DNA of 54,271 nt from assembly GCA_009787385.1 (NCBI GenBank), contig WRGC01000010.1, forward strand, positions 1 to 54,271, written 5' to 3'. This DNA comes from Bacillota bacterium (GTDB taxonomy: Bacteria; Bacillota; Clostridia; Christensenellales; Pumilibacteraceae). Numbering within the stretch: position 1 is the stretch's first letter; each line of letters opens with the position of its first letter. The position numbers and the translations under genes are program-made. Below, piece by piece: positions 35,220-45,102 of this stretch. The notes beneath the pieces were generated by a model, which had not been told where the DNA came from, searched no databases, and saw only the letters and a program-made list of their open reading frames with translations.

Positions 35220-38200
35220 ATGAACAATATTAAAAAACATTCCAAAGGCATAAAGTGGATGTTGGCTATTTCTGCTATATTGATTATCAATCTTTTGATA
35301 TCAGTTTTGGCAGCGACCGGTCTTGTTTATGCTTTCAATCCTGGAGTTCATGACAATTTTGGTGATGGTGATCAGGATGTGTGGGGATATGAGCATATAA
35401 GAAATGGAGATGTAATAGAGACATCTCAAGGGGCTTTTGTAGTAATAGATAAAGAAGCAAGAGGTACTGTATCAGAAAATGGATTCAATAAAGCAACAGA
35501 TGAGATTGGTATCTTGGTACGCTATGTTGGTGATTCAACAGGTATGACTGCTCAATTTTCTAAAGATGATATAAAAGTTGAAGATGATGATGGGCTTGAA
35601 ACCAAAAATGGATATATCAACAACTTAGTTACTCTTGTAGTTGTGAGTGATGAACAAGGTACACAAAACCAAGCTAATGGTAATAATAGAAGAAATTTTC
35701 TTGGTACAAATTTGTGGGAAGAGGCAACTATAAGAGATACACTTAATGATTTTTATGATGGGTTTGATGACGCTGAAAAAAGTCTCACAATGAGTATGCC
35801 ACAACAACAGCTATTGTGGTGGGGTGATGGTGAAGCTAATATATATGGTAGTACTGATAATGCAGTTTCTTATGATTCAAACAGTCAAAATCAAGCAAAG
35901 ATACCGTTTGTAGGTCAATACAAAAATGCATTGGGAACTTCAATAGCAAAATGGTCAGAACATACAAGTTTTGCTGATATTAATGATACTGTAGTTCAAG
36001 GAAGAGCTGACATTCTTGATGAGAATGATTCATCTGCTTTGAGATATACTATCGATGATAAAGTTTTCTTACCTACACTGCAACAAGCTACATTATTTGC
36101 AACTACTAGTCCTGGGTATTATAAACAAACTTTTACTCGTACACCTGTAGTTGATGGTGATATGGGTGGTAGCCAAGTGTATGCTATTACTGAAAATGGT
36201 AGTAAGCCAATGGATGCAAAAGAGACTTTTTCAATATCTCCAATGTTGTATTTTAGCAAAGATATTTTGTTTGGACATGCTACTCAAATACAAGACAAAC
36301 GCACTTTTAGCGATATCATCAAGAAAGATGGTGACTATAGTGTAGCTGACCTATATGTAGGTGACTACATCACAATGGGTGGTACTGAGTATCGTGTACT
36401 TGGCAAAGACAACAATGGTGTGATGATTAGAGCAGACAAGGCTGTAGATGTTAGAGCTTTTGACGAAGTTAGACCTTTTGATGCCGAGCATATGGATGTC
36501 AATAGAGCTCCATGGAATTCTACATTTAGTTTATACAATGGTAGCTCAACTGCAGACCCAGATCTAACTAGACAAAATCTTGGTAGCAATTTCTATCTAG
36601 AGTCTAGTGTTAGAGAATATTTGTTGGATGATTATTATACTAGACTAAGTAGTACTGAGACTAGTGCTATCAAGACTGTTACTCAAGGTGTCAATTTTTG
36701 GACAGGTGAACACTTTAGAATATTCACTGTTGCAAACGAATCACAAGCTTTGGTTCAAACAAATCCTCTTGTTATAATAATGGCAGGTATTAATTCTGGT
36801 GGAAATGTACAGCATGTGGATAGATTGGCAAACTTTGATTTACAATCTGGTACAATCAAACAACCTTTAGACATCAAGACAGGTTGGACATCTAAGAGTG
36901 CTAGAAATGTTGTAGGTTTTGATCTAAAAGACAAGCTTGCTCTAGATGAACATGCAGGTGAAAATCTACAAATGAACGAAGTAACTAATGATAATACTGA
37001 TCTTAATTGGAAAGATGTAATTTATACATCTCTAAAAGAAGCAAATTATGATAATTCAGGTAATATTATGAAATTGCCAGAAATATTGTTTGAAGATCCA
37101 ATATTCATACAAAGCTATGCACAAGTTATGGCTATGCAAAAAGGTCCACTTCGCAATGCTGCAGGTGGTAAGTATGCACAAGTACTAAAAGACAATTGGC
37201 AAGGTGAAGACGGTCTAATCTCAGAAACAGGCGTCCAAAGAGTTATGACTCGTACTCCGGTAATGTACCATGGTACCAATGCAACAACTCAATCAGGTGC
37301 AGGTGTAGTGGATTATGCTCCTACTGTTGGGACTTATTCTGGTACAAACGGTGGTTCTTATACTGGCGAACAAGGTGGTTGGACTGGTGACAATATCTTT
37401 ATTGGTGGTAATTGGGCTAATAATGAGAGTGGTGTTTTGCCTACAATGTATTTGAGACATGATACTAGATTTGTGACTGATGGTGCAGTAGAATTTAATC
37501 CAGGTGAGACTGCAACAACTTTGTTTGGTAGTGAGGGTGTAAGAAGAACAGCTATAGATGGAAACAGAACTCAACTAGCAAGCTTTAAGATTCAAAGCAA
37601 TGGTCTAGATATAAGTGGTGGTAATGCGGTAGATGAAGTTAAAAAAGCATTGCAAGGTACTAAGGTTGGTATAAGTGTCGCTAATATAGAATTTGCAACA
37701 GCAATAACTAATGTAGAAGGTATAAAAGGACTTGAAGCAAAAGACGGAACAATTGTAGGTATACCTGAAGTAGCTGGTAAACAAACTCTTAAATTAACAG
37801 ATGATGCAGGACATACTCTAGAAGTAGAGATTGAAGTTGCTAAGGGTGATGCAAGTATTAAAACTAATCCAGCATTTGACTCATCAGGACTTGTTGCTGG
37901 GGATATAGGTGATGATTTGAGCAAGCATAATGACAAGCTTACAAAAACACCAGAATTTAATGAAGTTGGTGGTTTAACACCAAACAAAGCACACTTTGAA
38001 TTTGTAGAAGATCAACAAATAGTTCCAGGTCAACAAACAGTATCAGTTAAACTTGTTATAGAAGATGACAATTGGAATGAGTATTTGAATAGATTTACTG
38101 TAACTTTTACTATTGACACAGAAGGTGGTTTGGGTCTAGGTGATGCTACTCCAATCAATGTGGTATATGGAGTAACTTGGGAAAAAATTCTTGCAGATAA

Positions 38201-39047
38201 CCCAAGTATGGGTGTAGATGTAAGCCATCCTGACGACGAGATAGTTAAAATTTCTTTATTAGATACTGATATTACTGAAGTTCCTACAGTAGGAGAACAT
38301 AAAGTAGAGGTCCAATTTACTGGAAAGAGTACAGTCCAAATTGTGGAAGCTACAGTAATAGTAGCTCAAAAAGAGAGTACATTCCCTAATATTAATGATG
38401 CAGATGGCAATCCAGCAGTGTTGACAGCCATATTTGGCGACAAAGTAAGTGATCTAAGAGGGCAGTTGGCTAATATAAATAGTTCATTGTCTGATGGTCA
38501 AATTGCAATTGCAGACGAAGATAAGGACAAGACTGTAGGCGATGTGACTAGCACTGGTAATACAATCAATGTTGTGTTTACACCAAATAGTGATCAATAT
38601 ACTACAGCAAAAGGTACTATCAAAGTAATAGTAAGCAAAGCCGTTAGAGATATAAAAGGACAGGAGGCTATATCAACTAGACTTTCAACTTTCTTGGATA
38701 GATCTAGTCAAGTTGTTACTAAAGCTAAACTAGGCGATATAGATTTGCCACAAGGTCTAGCATGGAAAAATCCAGACGAAGCTATTGTTGCAACAAAAGG
38801 TGAGAAATTGACTAAGGAAATAGTAGTAGGTGGTAAGGTAAGCAATGACAGTGAAACCAACTATAGTGTAGACAACTATGAAGAAGTTACAATATCTGTA
38901 ACATTCACAGTAGGTGGAGAGGATGCTGCACCTGAAGGACCAAATATGGTACTAATCATAGTGTTGGTAGTTGTAGGTCTTGCAGCGGTTGGTGGAGTTG
39001 TGTTCTTTGTATTGAAGAAAAAACAATCATCAGGTAGCAAATTCTAA
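35220..39047 (+). CDS. large membrane-anchored surface protein
   Basis: 1275 residues from ATG 35220, chosen because AAGGAG is correctly spaced and the signal peptide starts there; an in-frame ATG lies at 35157. Signal sequence to about residue 38 (ends LVYA-FN). Two related N-terminal modules (about 40-340 and 370-600) share GD-x-I...VRxxL-x-D-x-Y patterns and resemble DUF6273-like domains. Several Ig-like/beta modules follow (about 800-1230). A single membrane helix (about 1240-1265) and a KKKQSSGSK tail close it. No LPxTG sorting motif. Function unknown; probably a major envelope protein given its strong promoter and ribosome-binding site. Confidence 0.75.
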   Translation: MNNIKKHSKGIKWMLAISAILIINLLISVLAATGLVYAFNPGVHDNFGDGDQDVWGYEHIRNGDVIETSQGAFVVIDKEARGTVSENGFNKATDEIGILVRYVGDSTGMTAQFSKDDIKVEDDDGLETKNGYINNLVTLVVVSDEQGTQNQANGNNRRNFLGTNLWEEATIRDTLNDFYDGFDDAEKSLTMSMPQQQLLWWGDGEANIYGSTDNAVSYDSNSQNQAKIPFVGQYKNALGTSIAKWSEHTSFADINDTVVQGRADILDENDSSALRYTIDDKVFLPTLQQATLFATTSPGYYKQTFTRTPVVDGDMGGSQVYAITENGSKPMDAKETFSISPMLYFSKDILFGHATQIQDKRTFSDIIKKDGDYSVADLYVGDYITMGGTEYRVLGKDNNGVMIRADKAVDVRAFDEVRPFDAEHMDVNRAPWNSTFSLYNGSSTADPDLTRQNLGSNFYLESSVREYLLDDYYTRLSSTETSAIKTVTQGVNFWTGEHFRIFTVANESQALVQTNPLVIIMAGINSGGNVQHVDRLANFDLQSGTIKQPLDIKTGWTSKSARNVVGFDLKDKLALDEHAGENLQMNEVTNDNTDLNWKDVIYTSLKEANYDNSGNIMKLPEILFEDPIFIQSYAQVMAMQKGPLRNAAGGKYAQVLKDNWQGEDGLISETGVQRVMTRTPVMYHGTNATTQSGAGVVDYAPTVGTYSGTNGGSYTGEQGGWTGDNIFIGGNWANNESGVLPTMYLRHDTRFVTDGAVEFNPGETATTLFGSEGVRRTAIDGNRTQLASFKIQSNGLDISGGNAVDEVKKALQGTKVGISVANIEFATAITNVEGIKGLEAKDGTIVGIPEVAGKQTLKLTDDAGHTLEVEIEVAKGDASIKTNPAFDSSGLVAGDIGDDLSKHNDKLTKTPEFNEVGGLTPNKAHFEFVEDQQIVPGQQTVSVKLVIEDDNWNEYLNRFTVTFTIDTEGGLGLGDATPINVVYGVTWEKILADNPSMGVDVSHPDDEIVKISLLDTDITEVPTVGEHKVEVQFTGKSTVQIVEATVIVAQKESTFPNINDADGNPAVLTAIFGDKVSDLRGQLANINSSLSDGQIAIADEDKDKTVGDVTSTGNTINVVFTPNSDQYTTAKGTIKVIVSKAVRDIKGQEAISTRLSTFLDRSSQVVTKAKLGDIDLPQGLAWKNPDEAIVATKGEKLTKEIVVGGKVSNDSETNYSVDNYEEVTISVTFTVGGEDAAPEGPNMVLIIVLVVVGLAAVGGVVFFVLKKKQSSGSKF

Positions 39048-39093
39048 TCCTAAAATAATCAAAAGTATTGAATAAACAAAATTGATTGGACAC

Positions 39094-39221
39094 AAGTCGG
39101 GGAGTGTATGCGTCAATCCAGCGTAATTGCTCTCGTGACTTACAATCAAAATCAAATCCCTTATATTTATTGTTTTGACAGTAAACAATAAATCATCGCT
39201 TGTAAAGTATTTGACTGTCAA
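39094..39221 (+). ncRNA. candidate structured RNA element (leader of the zinc-ribbon membrane gene)
   Basis: Several pairings are visible: a long stem 39094-39104 with 39130-39141 (one bulge and GU pairs); a perfect 11-bp hairpin ATTTATTGTTT / AAACAATAAAT (39165-39175, 39183-39193); and 8-base complementarity of TTGACAGT (39175-39182, the hairpin loop plus one base) with ACTGTCAA at 39214-39221, which would make a pseudoknot. A small TGTGT-AATC-ACACA hairpin lies just upstream of the ribosome-binding site. No known riboswitch consensus is recognised. Confidence 0.35.
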
Positions 39222-39296
39222 AGCAAATTTGCATAAGTCTATGTGTAATCACACAGGACGAAGCTTAAATAAAAAATTAAGGAGACTAATCAAAAT

Positions 39297-40145
39297 ATGA
39301 CTTGTCCGGGATGCAACAACGAAGTCAAAGGCAATTATTGCCCGACTTGCAAAAAGTCCTTGAGTCTAGGTGGAATCAATCCCGCCGCAGTCAACAAGGC
39401 AGGTCCTAGTAGCAGTACTGCACATCTCAACAGAAGTGCAGCAATGGAACAAAAAGGTACAGGCCCAAAGGTCAAAGACAAAACTATAGATGGTTTTGAA
39501 AAATCAAATGCAGTTCAATCCAAGTATTCAAGTCACCTAGTAGCCAAAGACAGGGCTAGTGACTTTGGAAATATGACTAGATCCAATAGGTGGAGATTGG
39601 CAGAAACTATAGCTTTAGCATTGCTAGCTCTATCTACAATAATAGGTCTTGTATCTATGTTTATGCCTTTTTTTAGCGGTTTCACTACTTCTGGAGACCA
39701 AACAATAACAGGTATGGGTAGTATAGGATTTGATTATATGGGTGATGCTGGTGCTAGTATTGGTACTATGGCTATGTTGAGTATGATTTGCTTTGGTGTG
39801 ACGCTAGTTTTGTCATTAATCAAGTTGGCAGCAATGGTTGTTCCTGCTCTTGGTTTTATGAACAAAACACCTGTGGCGATTGCCTATGCTGTATTGGCAG
39901 TATTATCACTAGTGTTTGCTATTCTTGTCTTTAGTAGTGTATCAGCTTTCGTAGCTAAAGAGATAATTACTGATTTGATCTTATTTGAAGGTGGTAGCGG
40001 TATAGGTACACTCTTGCTATTGATAGCAGGTATAGGTGCTACAGTAGCAGGTATTGCAGGAGCATTGACTAGACTAAAACTAAATTCACTTCAAACTAGT
40101 GTAAGTGGTGGCAAAACTAAGCAAGCTAGTGGACCTATGGTATAG
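39297..40145 (+). CDS. zinc-ribbon plus four-helix membrane protein
   Basis: 282 residues. N-terminal double CxxC ribbon (CPGC and CPTC, residues 3-22), a polar linker of about 75 residues, then four membrane helices (about 102-130, 155-185, 190-220, 235-260) with MPFF in the first loop. AAGGAG precedes ATG 39297. It shares this layout with the gene at 40608, so they are paralogues. The ribbon should be cytoplasmic. Function unknown. Confidence 0.7.
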   Translation: MTCPGCNNEVKGNYCPTCKKSLSLGGINPAAVNKAGPSSSTAHLNRSAAMEQKGTGPKVKDKTIDGFEKSNAVQSKYSSHLVAKDRASDFGNMTRSNRWRLAETIALALLALSTIIGLVSMFMPFFSGFTTSGDQTITGMGSIGFDYMGDAGASIGTMAMLSMICFGVTLVLSLIKLAAMVVPALGFMNKTPVAIAYAVLAVLSLVFAILVFSSVSAFVAKEIITDLILFEGGSGIGTLLLLIAGIGATVAGIAGALTRLKLNSLQTSVSGGKTKQASGPMV

Positions 40146-40217
40146 TCCAACAATAGTTATTGTTGTACAAAATTAATATCAAAGAGTATTGTAACATTAA
40201 GTATGTGAATATATACA

Positions 40218-40259
40218 AAGATTGTCTTGTAGATATCTATCTATAAGACAGTCTTTTTT
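40218..40259 (+). terminator. terminator after the first zinc-ribbon membrane gene
   Basis: AGATTGTCTTGTAGAT pairs with ATCTATAAGACAGTCT (two GU pairs), followed by six T. Confidence 0.8.
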
Positions 40260-40304
40260 GTTGATATTTTGTATCAAGCACAACTTTGTGTATTGTAATG
40301 TGAA

Positions 40305-40480
40305 ATGTACAACGAGTGCTTATTACAATAAGATACAAACAATCAACAAGACAAACATTATTATTTTTTGACGCCAAAAAAGAACCAAAAAAAGATATTG
40401 TGGAATCCCCCCAACTCCTTGAACGCTTTAAGGTTGATTTTATTTGATATCTTACATCTTAATGCACCATACTTGCACAC
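40305..40480 (+). repeat. MITE-like dispersed repeat, copy 4 (decayed)
   Basis: Starts ATGTACAACGAG and ends TTGCACAC. Retains the AATAAGATACAAACAATCAACAA segment, TTTTTTGACGCCAAAAAAGAACC and GAACGCTTTAAGGTTGATTTTAT. One hairpin arm is degenerate and no exact target duplication remains. Confidence 0.75.
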
Positions 40481-40607
40481 GCTTTGTACATTCCTATTGA
40501 CTTATTCAATTAGTGCAATCACAATTGGTACTCATAGTAGTGAGTATAGCATTAGAATGTATTATTTTGATTGATATTGTCCAAAATATTGTAGAGAGGA
40601 TTAATGT

Positions 40608-41273
40608 ATGTCAAATGACAATCAATGCCAAAATTGTGGAGTTGTGTACTATAGCAATAGTTGTCCGCACTGTGGAAGTGAGAATGGTAGTACTGACAAC
40701 AAGTTGCAATACAATATGGAGACAAGTGCTGACACTGTTATTGCCAATCCTACAATGGATATGGCTACAGTAGTACCCAATCCTACCATAACAATAGAGT
40801 ATGTAGATGTCACTCAAGCTGTGTACAAGGTACTTTCGTGGCTAGCAATGTTGCTAAGCTTGGGGCTTGTGGGGACATTTGTTTTGCCATTTTTGGAGTT
40901 TAGAAGTGTTTATGGTGGGGTGAGTACTGTCAGTGGACTAAAGAGTGTAGATATAGATTTTGGGGCTTCCAATAGTCTTATACCTACCTTGTGTTTTATG
41001 GTATTGGTCATGAGTGTATTCTTGACTATGATATTTGGTGTCCATATTGTACGCAACTACAGAATGTTTGAATATAGGGCATTGGTTGGGTGTTGTATTG
41101 TCATGTCATTGCTTTGTGTTGTATTGAGTGCCGTAGCTATGGGACTTATCAATATTGCTCTCAATGGTGGTGTGGGTATAGGTGTAGCTATCAATGTATG
41201 CTTGAGTACTGTACTGAGTTGTGTAGTTGTGGCAATGTGGTATCTATCTTCAAAACAAAAAAGAGTTGCATAA
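40608..41273 (+). CDS. zinc-ribbon plus four-helix membrane protein (paralogue)
   Basis: 221 residues. CxxC pairs CQNC and CPHC (residues 7-23), a linker of about 50 residues, then four membrane helices with LPFLEF after the first, the same plan as the 39297 gene. GAGAGGA precedes ATG 40608. It lies 61 bases before the Bax-inhibitor family gene. Function unknown. Confidence 0.7.
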   Translation: MSNDNQCQNCGVVYYSNSCPHCGSENGSTDNKLQYNMETSADTVIANPTMDMATVVPNPTITIEYVDVTQAVYKVLSWLAMLLSLGLVGTFVLPFLEFRSVYGGVSTVSGLKSVDIDFGASNSLIPTLCFMVLVMSVFLTMIFGVHIVRNYRMFEYRALVGCCIVMSLLCVVLSAVAMGLINIALNGGVGIGVAINVCLSTVLSCVVVAMWYLSSKQKRVA

Positions 41274-41334
41274 AATACACCGTTGTGATATACTATAATA
41301 GTATTACAATTCAAATGATAGGAGGAATAAAATT

Positions 41335-42090
41335 ATGATGAGATATAGGTCTTCTAATTATGTAATTGGCGGCTTAGAAAAACAAGAATTTGTTGCTACA
41401 GGTGACAGAGCATCATACAAAGGTGTTGGACTAAAGACTCTATACATGGCTATTGTCACATTGGCTAGTGCTATTGTGTTTGCAATACTGTTGCTCAACA
41501 ATGCCACAACTGATTTTGTATATTGGGTATTGCCTTTGTCAGCTATTTTGGCGTTTGTGTGTGCTATGCTAGCTATCATAATGCCTAGGCTTGTGCCTAT
41601 GTTTGGATCTATGTATTGCGTGTTGCAAGGCGTTGTTGTGGGGGCGGTATCGGCATTGATAGAAGCTTATTTCCCTGGTGCGGCTATGATGGCACTGCTA
41701 TCTACAATGGGTGTATTTGGGGTATTGGTTGTATTGTATTCTAGTGGTATAATCAAAGTAGGCATAAAAATGCAGACTTTTATATTGGGATTTTTGATAT
41801 CATTTTTGGTATTTAGTATTGTGACTACGCTAGTTGCGATGTTCAACCAAGCGGCTAGAGAGACATTGTTTGGTGACAGTATATTTGCACTAATAATATC
41901 AGGTATTGCTGTATTGCTTGCTAGTATGGTAATATTGCTAGACTTATCTAGAGTAGATGCAATAGTCAAGCAGGGTTTGCACAAAGATTATGAGTGGACG
42001 GCAGCATTTGGACTCATAGTTACACTTATATGGTTGTATATGGAATTTTTGAGATTTTTTATGATTGTGTATAGTAGATCTAGCAAGTAG
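41335..42090 (+). CDS. Bax inhibitor-1/YccA-family membrane protein
   Basis: 251 residues, about seven membrane helices. The N-terminus RSSNYVIGGLE and the C-terminal YEWTAAFGLIVTLIWLYMEFLRF match the bacterial Bax inhibitor-1-like subgroup; a central FPGAAMMALLSTMGVFG and YSSGIIKV are also typical. GGAGGA precedes ATG 41335. Members are proposed to be pH-sensitive calcium channels or membrane-quality factors; the role here is unknown. Confidence 0.75.
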   Translation: MMRYRSSNYVIGGLEKQEFVATGDRASYKGVGLKTLYMAIVTLASAIVFAILLLNNATTDFVYWVLPLSAILAFVCAMLAIIMPRLVPMFGSMYCVLQGVVVGAVSALIEAYFPGAAMMALLSTMGVFGVLVVLYSSGIIKVGIKMQTFILGFLISFLVFSIVTTLVAMFNQAARETLFGDSIFALIISGIAVLLASMVILLDLSRVDAIVKQGLHKDYEWTAAFGLIVTLIWLYMEFLRFFMIVYSRSSK

Positions 42091-42111
42091 ATATTTGAAT
42101 AACAAAACAGC

Positions 42112-42155
42112 ATAACTCTTACATTGTATTAATATAATGTAAGAGTTATTTTTAT
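42112..42155 (+). terminator. terminator after the Bax-inhibitor family gene
   Basis: ATAACTCTTACATT (42112-42125) pairs with AATGTAAGAGTTAT (42136-42149), followed by a T-rich run. Confidence 0.85.
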
Positions 42156-42307
42156 TTTGACAGTAATATACAATTTTACAATAAAAGAGAATATCAAAAC
42201 AAACTTATTTATATCAATTGTTGCTTTTTATTTTACAATTGACAAGTTTTTATTTCAACAAAATAGCCAAGACTAATCAGCAATTTGTGTAGTTGATTGT
42301 ATTATGA

Positions 42308-42483
42308 GCATACAAATAGAGTGCATTAAGATGGAGGAAGTAACAACTTAAATAAAAACAACCATAAAGCGTTTGTGGGTTTGGGGGGATTCGCAACCCC
42401 CCAAAAGCTTTTTTGATTCTTTTTGAGCGTCAAAAAAGAAAAACGCTGGTTTTGTTGATTGTTAATATTCACTCGTTGTACAC
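42308..42483 (-). repeat. MITE-like dispersed repeat, copy 5 (reverse orientation)
   Basis: Reverse of the consensus: GCATACAAATAGAGTGCATT at the left and CACTCGTTGTACAC at the right. The G-run/C-run hairpin (TTTGGGGGGATTCGCAACCC) is well kept. Flanks ATTGTATTAT (42296-42305) and ATTGTATAAA (42488-42497) match at 8 of 10 bases. Its right end lies 26 bases before the peptidase start, so it may supply promoter sequence. Confidence 0.8.
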
Positions 42484-42509
42484 TCTCATTGTATAAAAAG
42501 GGGAAACTT

Positions 42510-43970
42510 ATGCTAAAAAAAATATACTCACTTTGTATTTTTGCTATAGGATTGTTGATTATTGGGGTGTTTGTTGGTTGTGCTAGTGACAGTGTAAATG
42601 CAACACTACCACAGTATACTATACGAGCTACACTGCAAGGAGATAGTATTGTAGCCAATCAGACTGTACAACTTGTCAACAACACTCAAGAGAGCTTGGA
42701 CTATGTGTTGTTCAACCTATATCCTAATGCATATAGGTTGGGGGCAAAGTATCCTGCAATTGCTAGCAACGAAATTGCCAATGCTTGGATAGATGGAGAG
42801 AGTTATGGTAGTATAGATATAGAAAGTGTTAGAGTTAATAATACACAAGTTGCACACACTATACAAGGTATAGACAACAATATCCTGTCTGTCCCTACAA
42901 CACTTCAACCAAATGATGTAGTGTTGATAGATATAGACTTTGTACTACACTTGCCCAAAATTAGGTTTAGAATGGGTATAACCAACAATACAATCAACCT
43001 AGGACAGTGGTATCCTAGCCTTGTAGTAGTGCAAGATGGCAAGTATTTGAATGACCCATACTATTTTGTAGGTGACCCTTTTGTCAATCAAATGGCAAAT
43101 TTTCAAGTTTTGATTACTACTGAACTTGGGTACGATATGGTGAGTTCGGGTGACTATAAGAGTAATGTAAATCTAGACAATACCAAGACATTTGAGAGTA
43201 ATGCAAACAACATAAGAGAGTTTGCTATTGTACTATCCAAAAGTTTTCAAAAAAAATTTGAAAATGTAGGAAAAACCAAATTGGTATATGCATACTACAA
43301 TGACAAAAATGCAAATGCGTCATTTGAAATTGCCAAAAAGGCATTGATATTTTTCAATAACAAGTTTGGCAAATATCCCTATAGTCAGTTGAGTGTAGCA
43401 CAGACAGGTTTTGTATATGGGGGAATGGAGTATTCTAGTTTGGCAATGATATCTGATACACTTAGACAAGATAGATACAATGAGGCTATAGTGCATGAAA
43501 TTGCACACCAGTGGTGGTACAACATAGTTGGCAACAATCAAGTAGAGCATGCTTGGCTAGATGAATCTATGGCAGAATATAGTACAACAGTATTTTATGA
43601 ATATCATCCCGAATATGGTATAAATAGGAGAGACAAAATAGGGCGTTCTATCACTACTCTAAGTATATTTGGTGATATGTATGGCAACACAAAAAAGCCT
43701 ACAATTATGGAGAAATCACTAGACAAATTTGATAGTAATCTAGAATATGTAGCTATGGTTTATGCTAAGGGAAATATTATGATGGATTGTTTGAGAGATT
43801 TGTTGGGTGACAAGATTTTTTTTGAAAGTATAAATGATTATTTTCAATCCAATGCCTATAGTATTGCTAGTCCTGATGACTTTGTCAAAGCATTCAAAAG
43901 ACATTCTAATCAAGATATCAAGTTGTGGATTGACAAATGGTTGCAGGGTGAGGTTATTCTTTGGAGTTGA
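42510..43970 (+). CDS. M1-type zinc metallopeptidase, lipoprotein
   Basis: 486 residues from ATG 42510, chosen for AGGGGA upstream and the lipoprotein signal (VFVGC, about residue 24). An N-terminal beta domain is followed by the gluzincin catalytic domain: a GAMEN-like GGMEY (about 306) and HEIAH-18-E (about 328-351), the complete M1 zinc site. It lacks the large C-terminal helical domain of classical aminopeptidase N. Anchored outside the membrane; probably trims peptides at the cell surface. Confidence 0.88.
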   Translation: MLKKIYSLCIFAIGLLIIGVFVGCASDSVNATLPQYTIRATLQGDSIVANQTVQLVNNTQESLDYVLFNLYPNAYRLGAKYPAIASNEIANAWIDGESYGSIDIESVRVNNTQVAHTIQGIDNNILSVPTTLQPNDVVLIDIDFVLHLPKIRFRMGITNNTINLGQWYPSLVVVQDGKYLNDPYYFVGDPFVNQMANFQVLITTELGYDMVSSGDYKSNVNLDNTKTFESNANNIREFAIVLSKSFQKKFENVGKTKLVYAYYNDKNANASFEIAKKALIFFNNKFGKYPYSQLSVAQTGFVYGGMEYSSLAMISDTLRQDRYNEAIVHEIAHQWWYNIVGNNQVEHAWLDESMAEYSTTVFYEYHPEYGINRRDKIGRSITTLSIFGDMYGNTKKPTIMEKSLDKFDSNLEYVAMVYAKGNIMMDCLRDLLGDKIFFESINDYFQSNAYSIASPDDFVKAFKRHSNQDIKLWIDKWLQGEVILWS

Positions 43971-43992
43971 CACAGTGATACAAAATAAAGTT

Positions 43993-44706
43993 ATGAATAA
44001 ATTTTTTTATAAATACAATATTTTTAAGTTGATAGTAGTGTGTATACTGTTGTCTCTTGTGGTATTGTCGTTGTCAAATGCTATATCCAACAATATAGTT
44101 GCAAGAGCTAGTACACCCAATATTACAATTGTCATAGATGCAGGGCATGGGGGGATAGATGGTGGTGTGGTAGGCAAAACTACCAAAGTAAAGGAGTCAG
44201 ATTTGAATTTGTTGGTTTCTCAAAAATTGCAAAAATTTCTAACTGATGATGGATACACTGTGGTGATGACTAGAGAGACAGAAGATGGGTTGTATGGTAG
44301 TCTAAAGCGAGGTCGCAAGATGAGAGATTTGCGTGCAAGAGAGAATATAATCAATCAAGCTAGACCTACCTTGGTTGTCAGTATACATCACAATAGTTTT
44401 AGTCGCAGTCCAGAAAGAGGAGCTCAAGTATTTTATAGTATAGGATGTACTCAATCCAACAGTCCTAGTCAACTTATAGCACGCAATATTCAGGCTACAC
44501 TCAATTCTAGCTTGCCTGAAAGTGACAGAGTTGCAAAAAAGGGAGATTTTTATATTATCAATTGTACAGAGTTTGCATCTGTATTGGTTGAGTGTGGTTT
44601 TTTGAGTACCCCTGAAGAAGAAGCTTTGTTGATAACAGATGAGTACCAAACACAAATTGCCAAGGCATTAGTAAATGGTATACAACAGTCATTTGGAAAA
44701 ATTTAA
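43993..44706 (+). CDS. cwlD: CwlD-like N-acetylmuramoyl-L-alanine amidase
   Basis: 237 residues from ATG 43993 (alternative GTG 43976). One N-terminal membrane/signal helix, then an Amidase_3 domain with zinc ligands in DAGHGGIDGG, KESDLNL and SIHHNS and the catalytic Glu in VECGFLS. Length and the LRARENIIN, GAQVFYS and ASVLVECGFLS stretches resemble Bacillus CwlD, which makes muramic lactam in spore cortex. Given the nearby spoIIA operon, a sporulation role is plausible; a general autolysin is the alternative. Confidence 0.82.
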   Translation: MNKFFYKYNIFKLIVVCILLSLVVLSLSNAISNNIVARASTPNITIVIDAGHGGIDGGVVGKTTKVKESDLNLLVSQKLQKFLTDDGYTVVMTRETEDGLYGSLKRGRKMRDLRARENIINQARPTLVVSIHHNSFSRSPERGAQVFYSIGCTQSNSPSQLIARNIQATLNSSLPESDRVAKKGDFYIINCTEFASVLVECGFLSTPEEEALLITDEYQTQIAKALVNGIQQSFGKI

Positions 44707-44751
44707 AAATAAAATAACAATTGTGTATTTTATGAACTAGTTAAATATTGA

Positions 44752-44936
44752 GAATGTACAATAAGTTATTATTAACAATAAGAAACAAGCAATCAATAAA
44801 ACCAACAAAAATTTTTTTTGATGCCAAAAAAGAATCAAAAAAGCTATTGGGGGTGCTTGCGAATTCCAAAACTCCCGAATGCTTTAATGTTGATTTTATT
44901 CTATATGTTACTTTTCATACAATATTTTACACTATT
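44752..44936 (+). repeat. MITE-like dispersed repeat, copy 6
   Basis: Bounded by TAAATATTGA (44742-44751) and AAAATATTGA (44937-44946), matching at 9 of 10 bases. Ends ATGTACAATAAG and TTTTACACTATT. The internal hairpin is partly degenerate (TTTTTTGATGCCAAAAAAGA). Confidence 0.8.
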
Positions 44937-44994
44937 AAAATATTGACTAGTTTGAATTATTATTAACAATTTGTAAATAAATACACAAAATAAC

Positions 44995-45023
44995 TTGACA
45001 AAACAACAGATATTGTGTATAAT
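44995..45023 (+). promoter_or_regulatory. perfect-consensus promoter of the HsdR-N-like gene
   Basis: TTGACA (44995-45000), a 17-bp spacer and TATAAT (45018-45023). It lies just outside the repeat copy. The leader to ATG 45103 is about 70 bases and shows no clear Shine-Dalgarno sequence. Confidence 0.75.
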
Positions 45024-45102
45024 TATAATGTATTATTGTTTATATAATGTTTGCATTGTAGATTGTGTACACATTTATATAAATCAAATTTAATTATTAC
45101 TA

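Noticed and set aside
39094-39221. Known riboswitch (c-di-GMP, SAM, TPP and similar) in the 39-kb leader
   Set aside because: None of the conserved core sequences I know for these classes is present, so it is listed only as an unassigned structured element.
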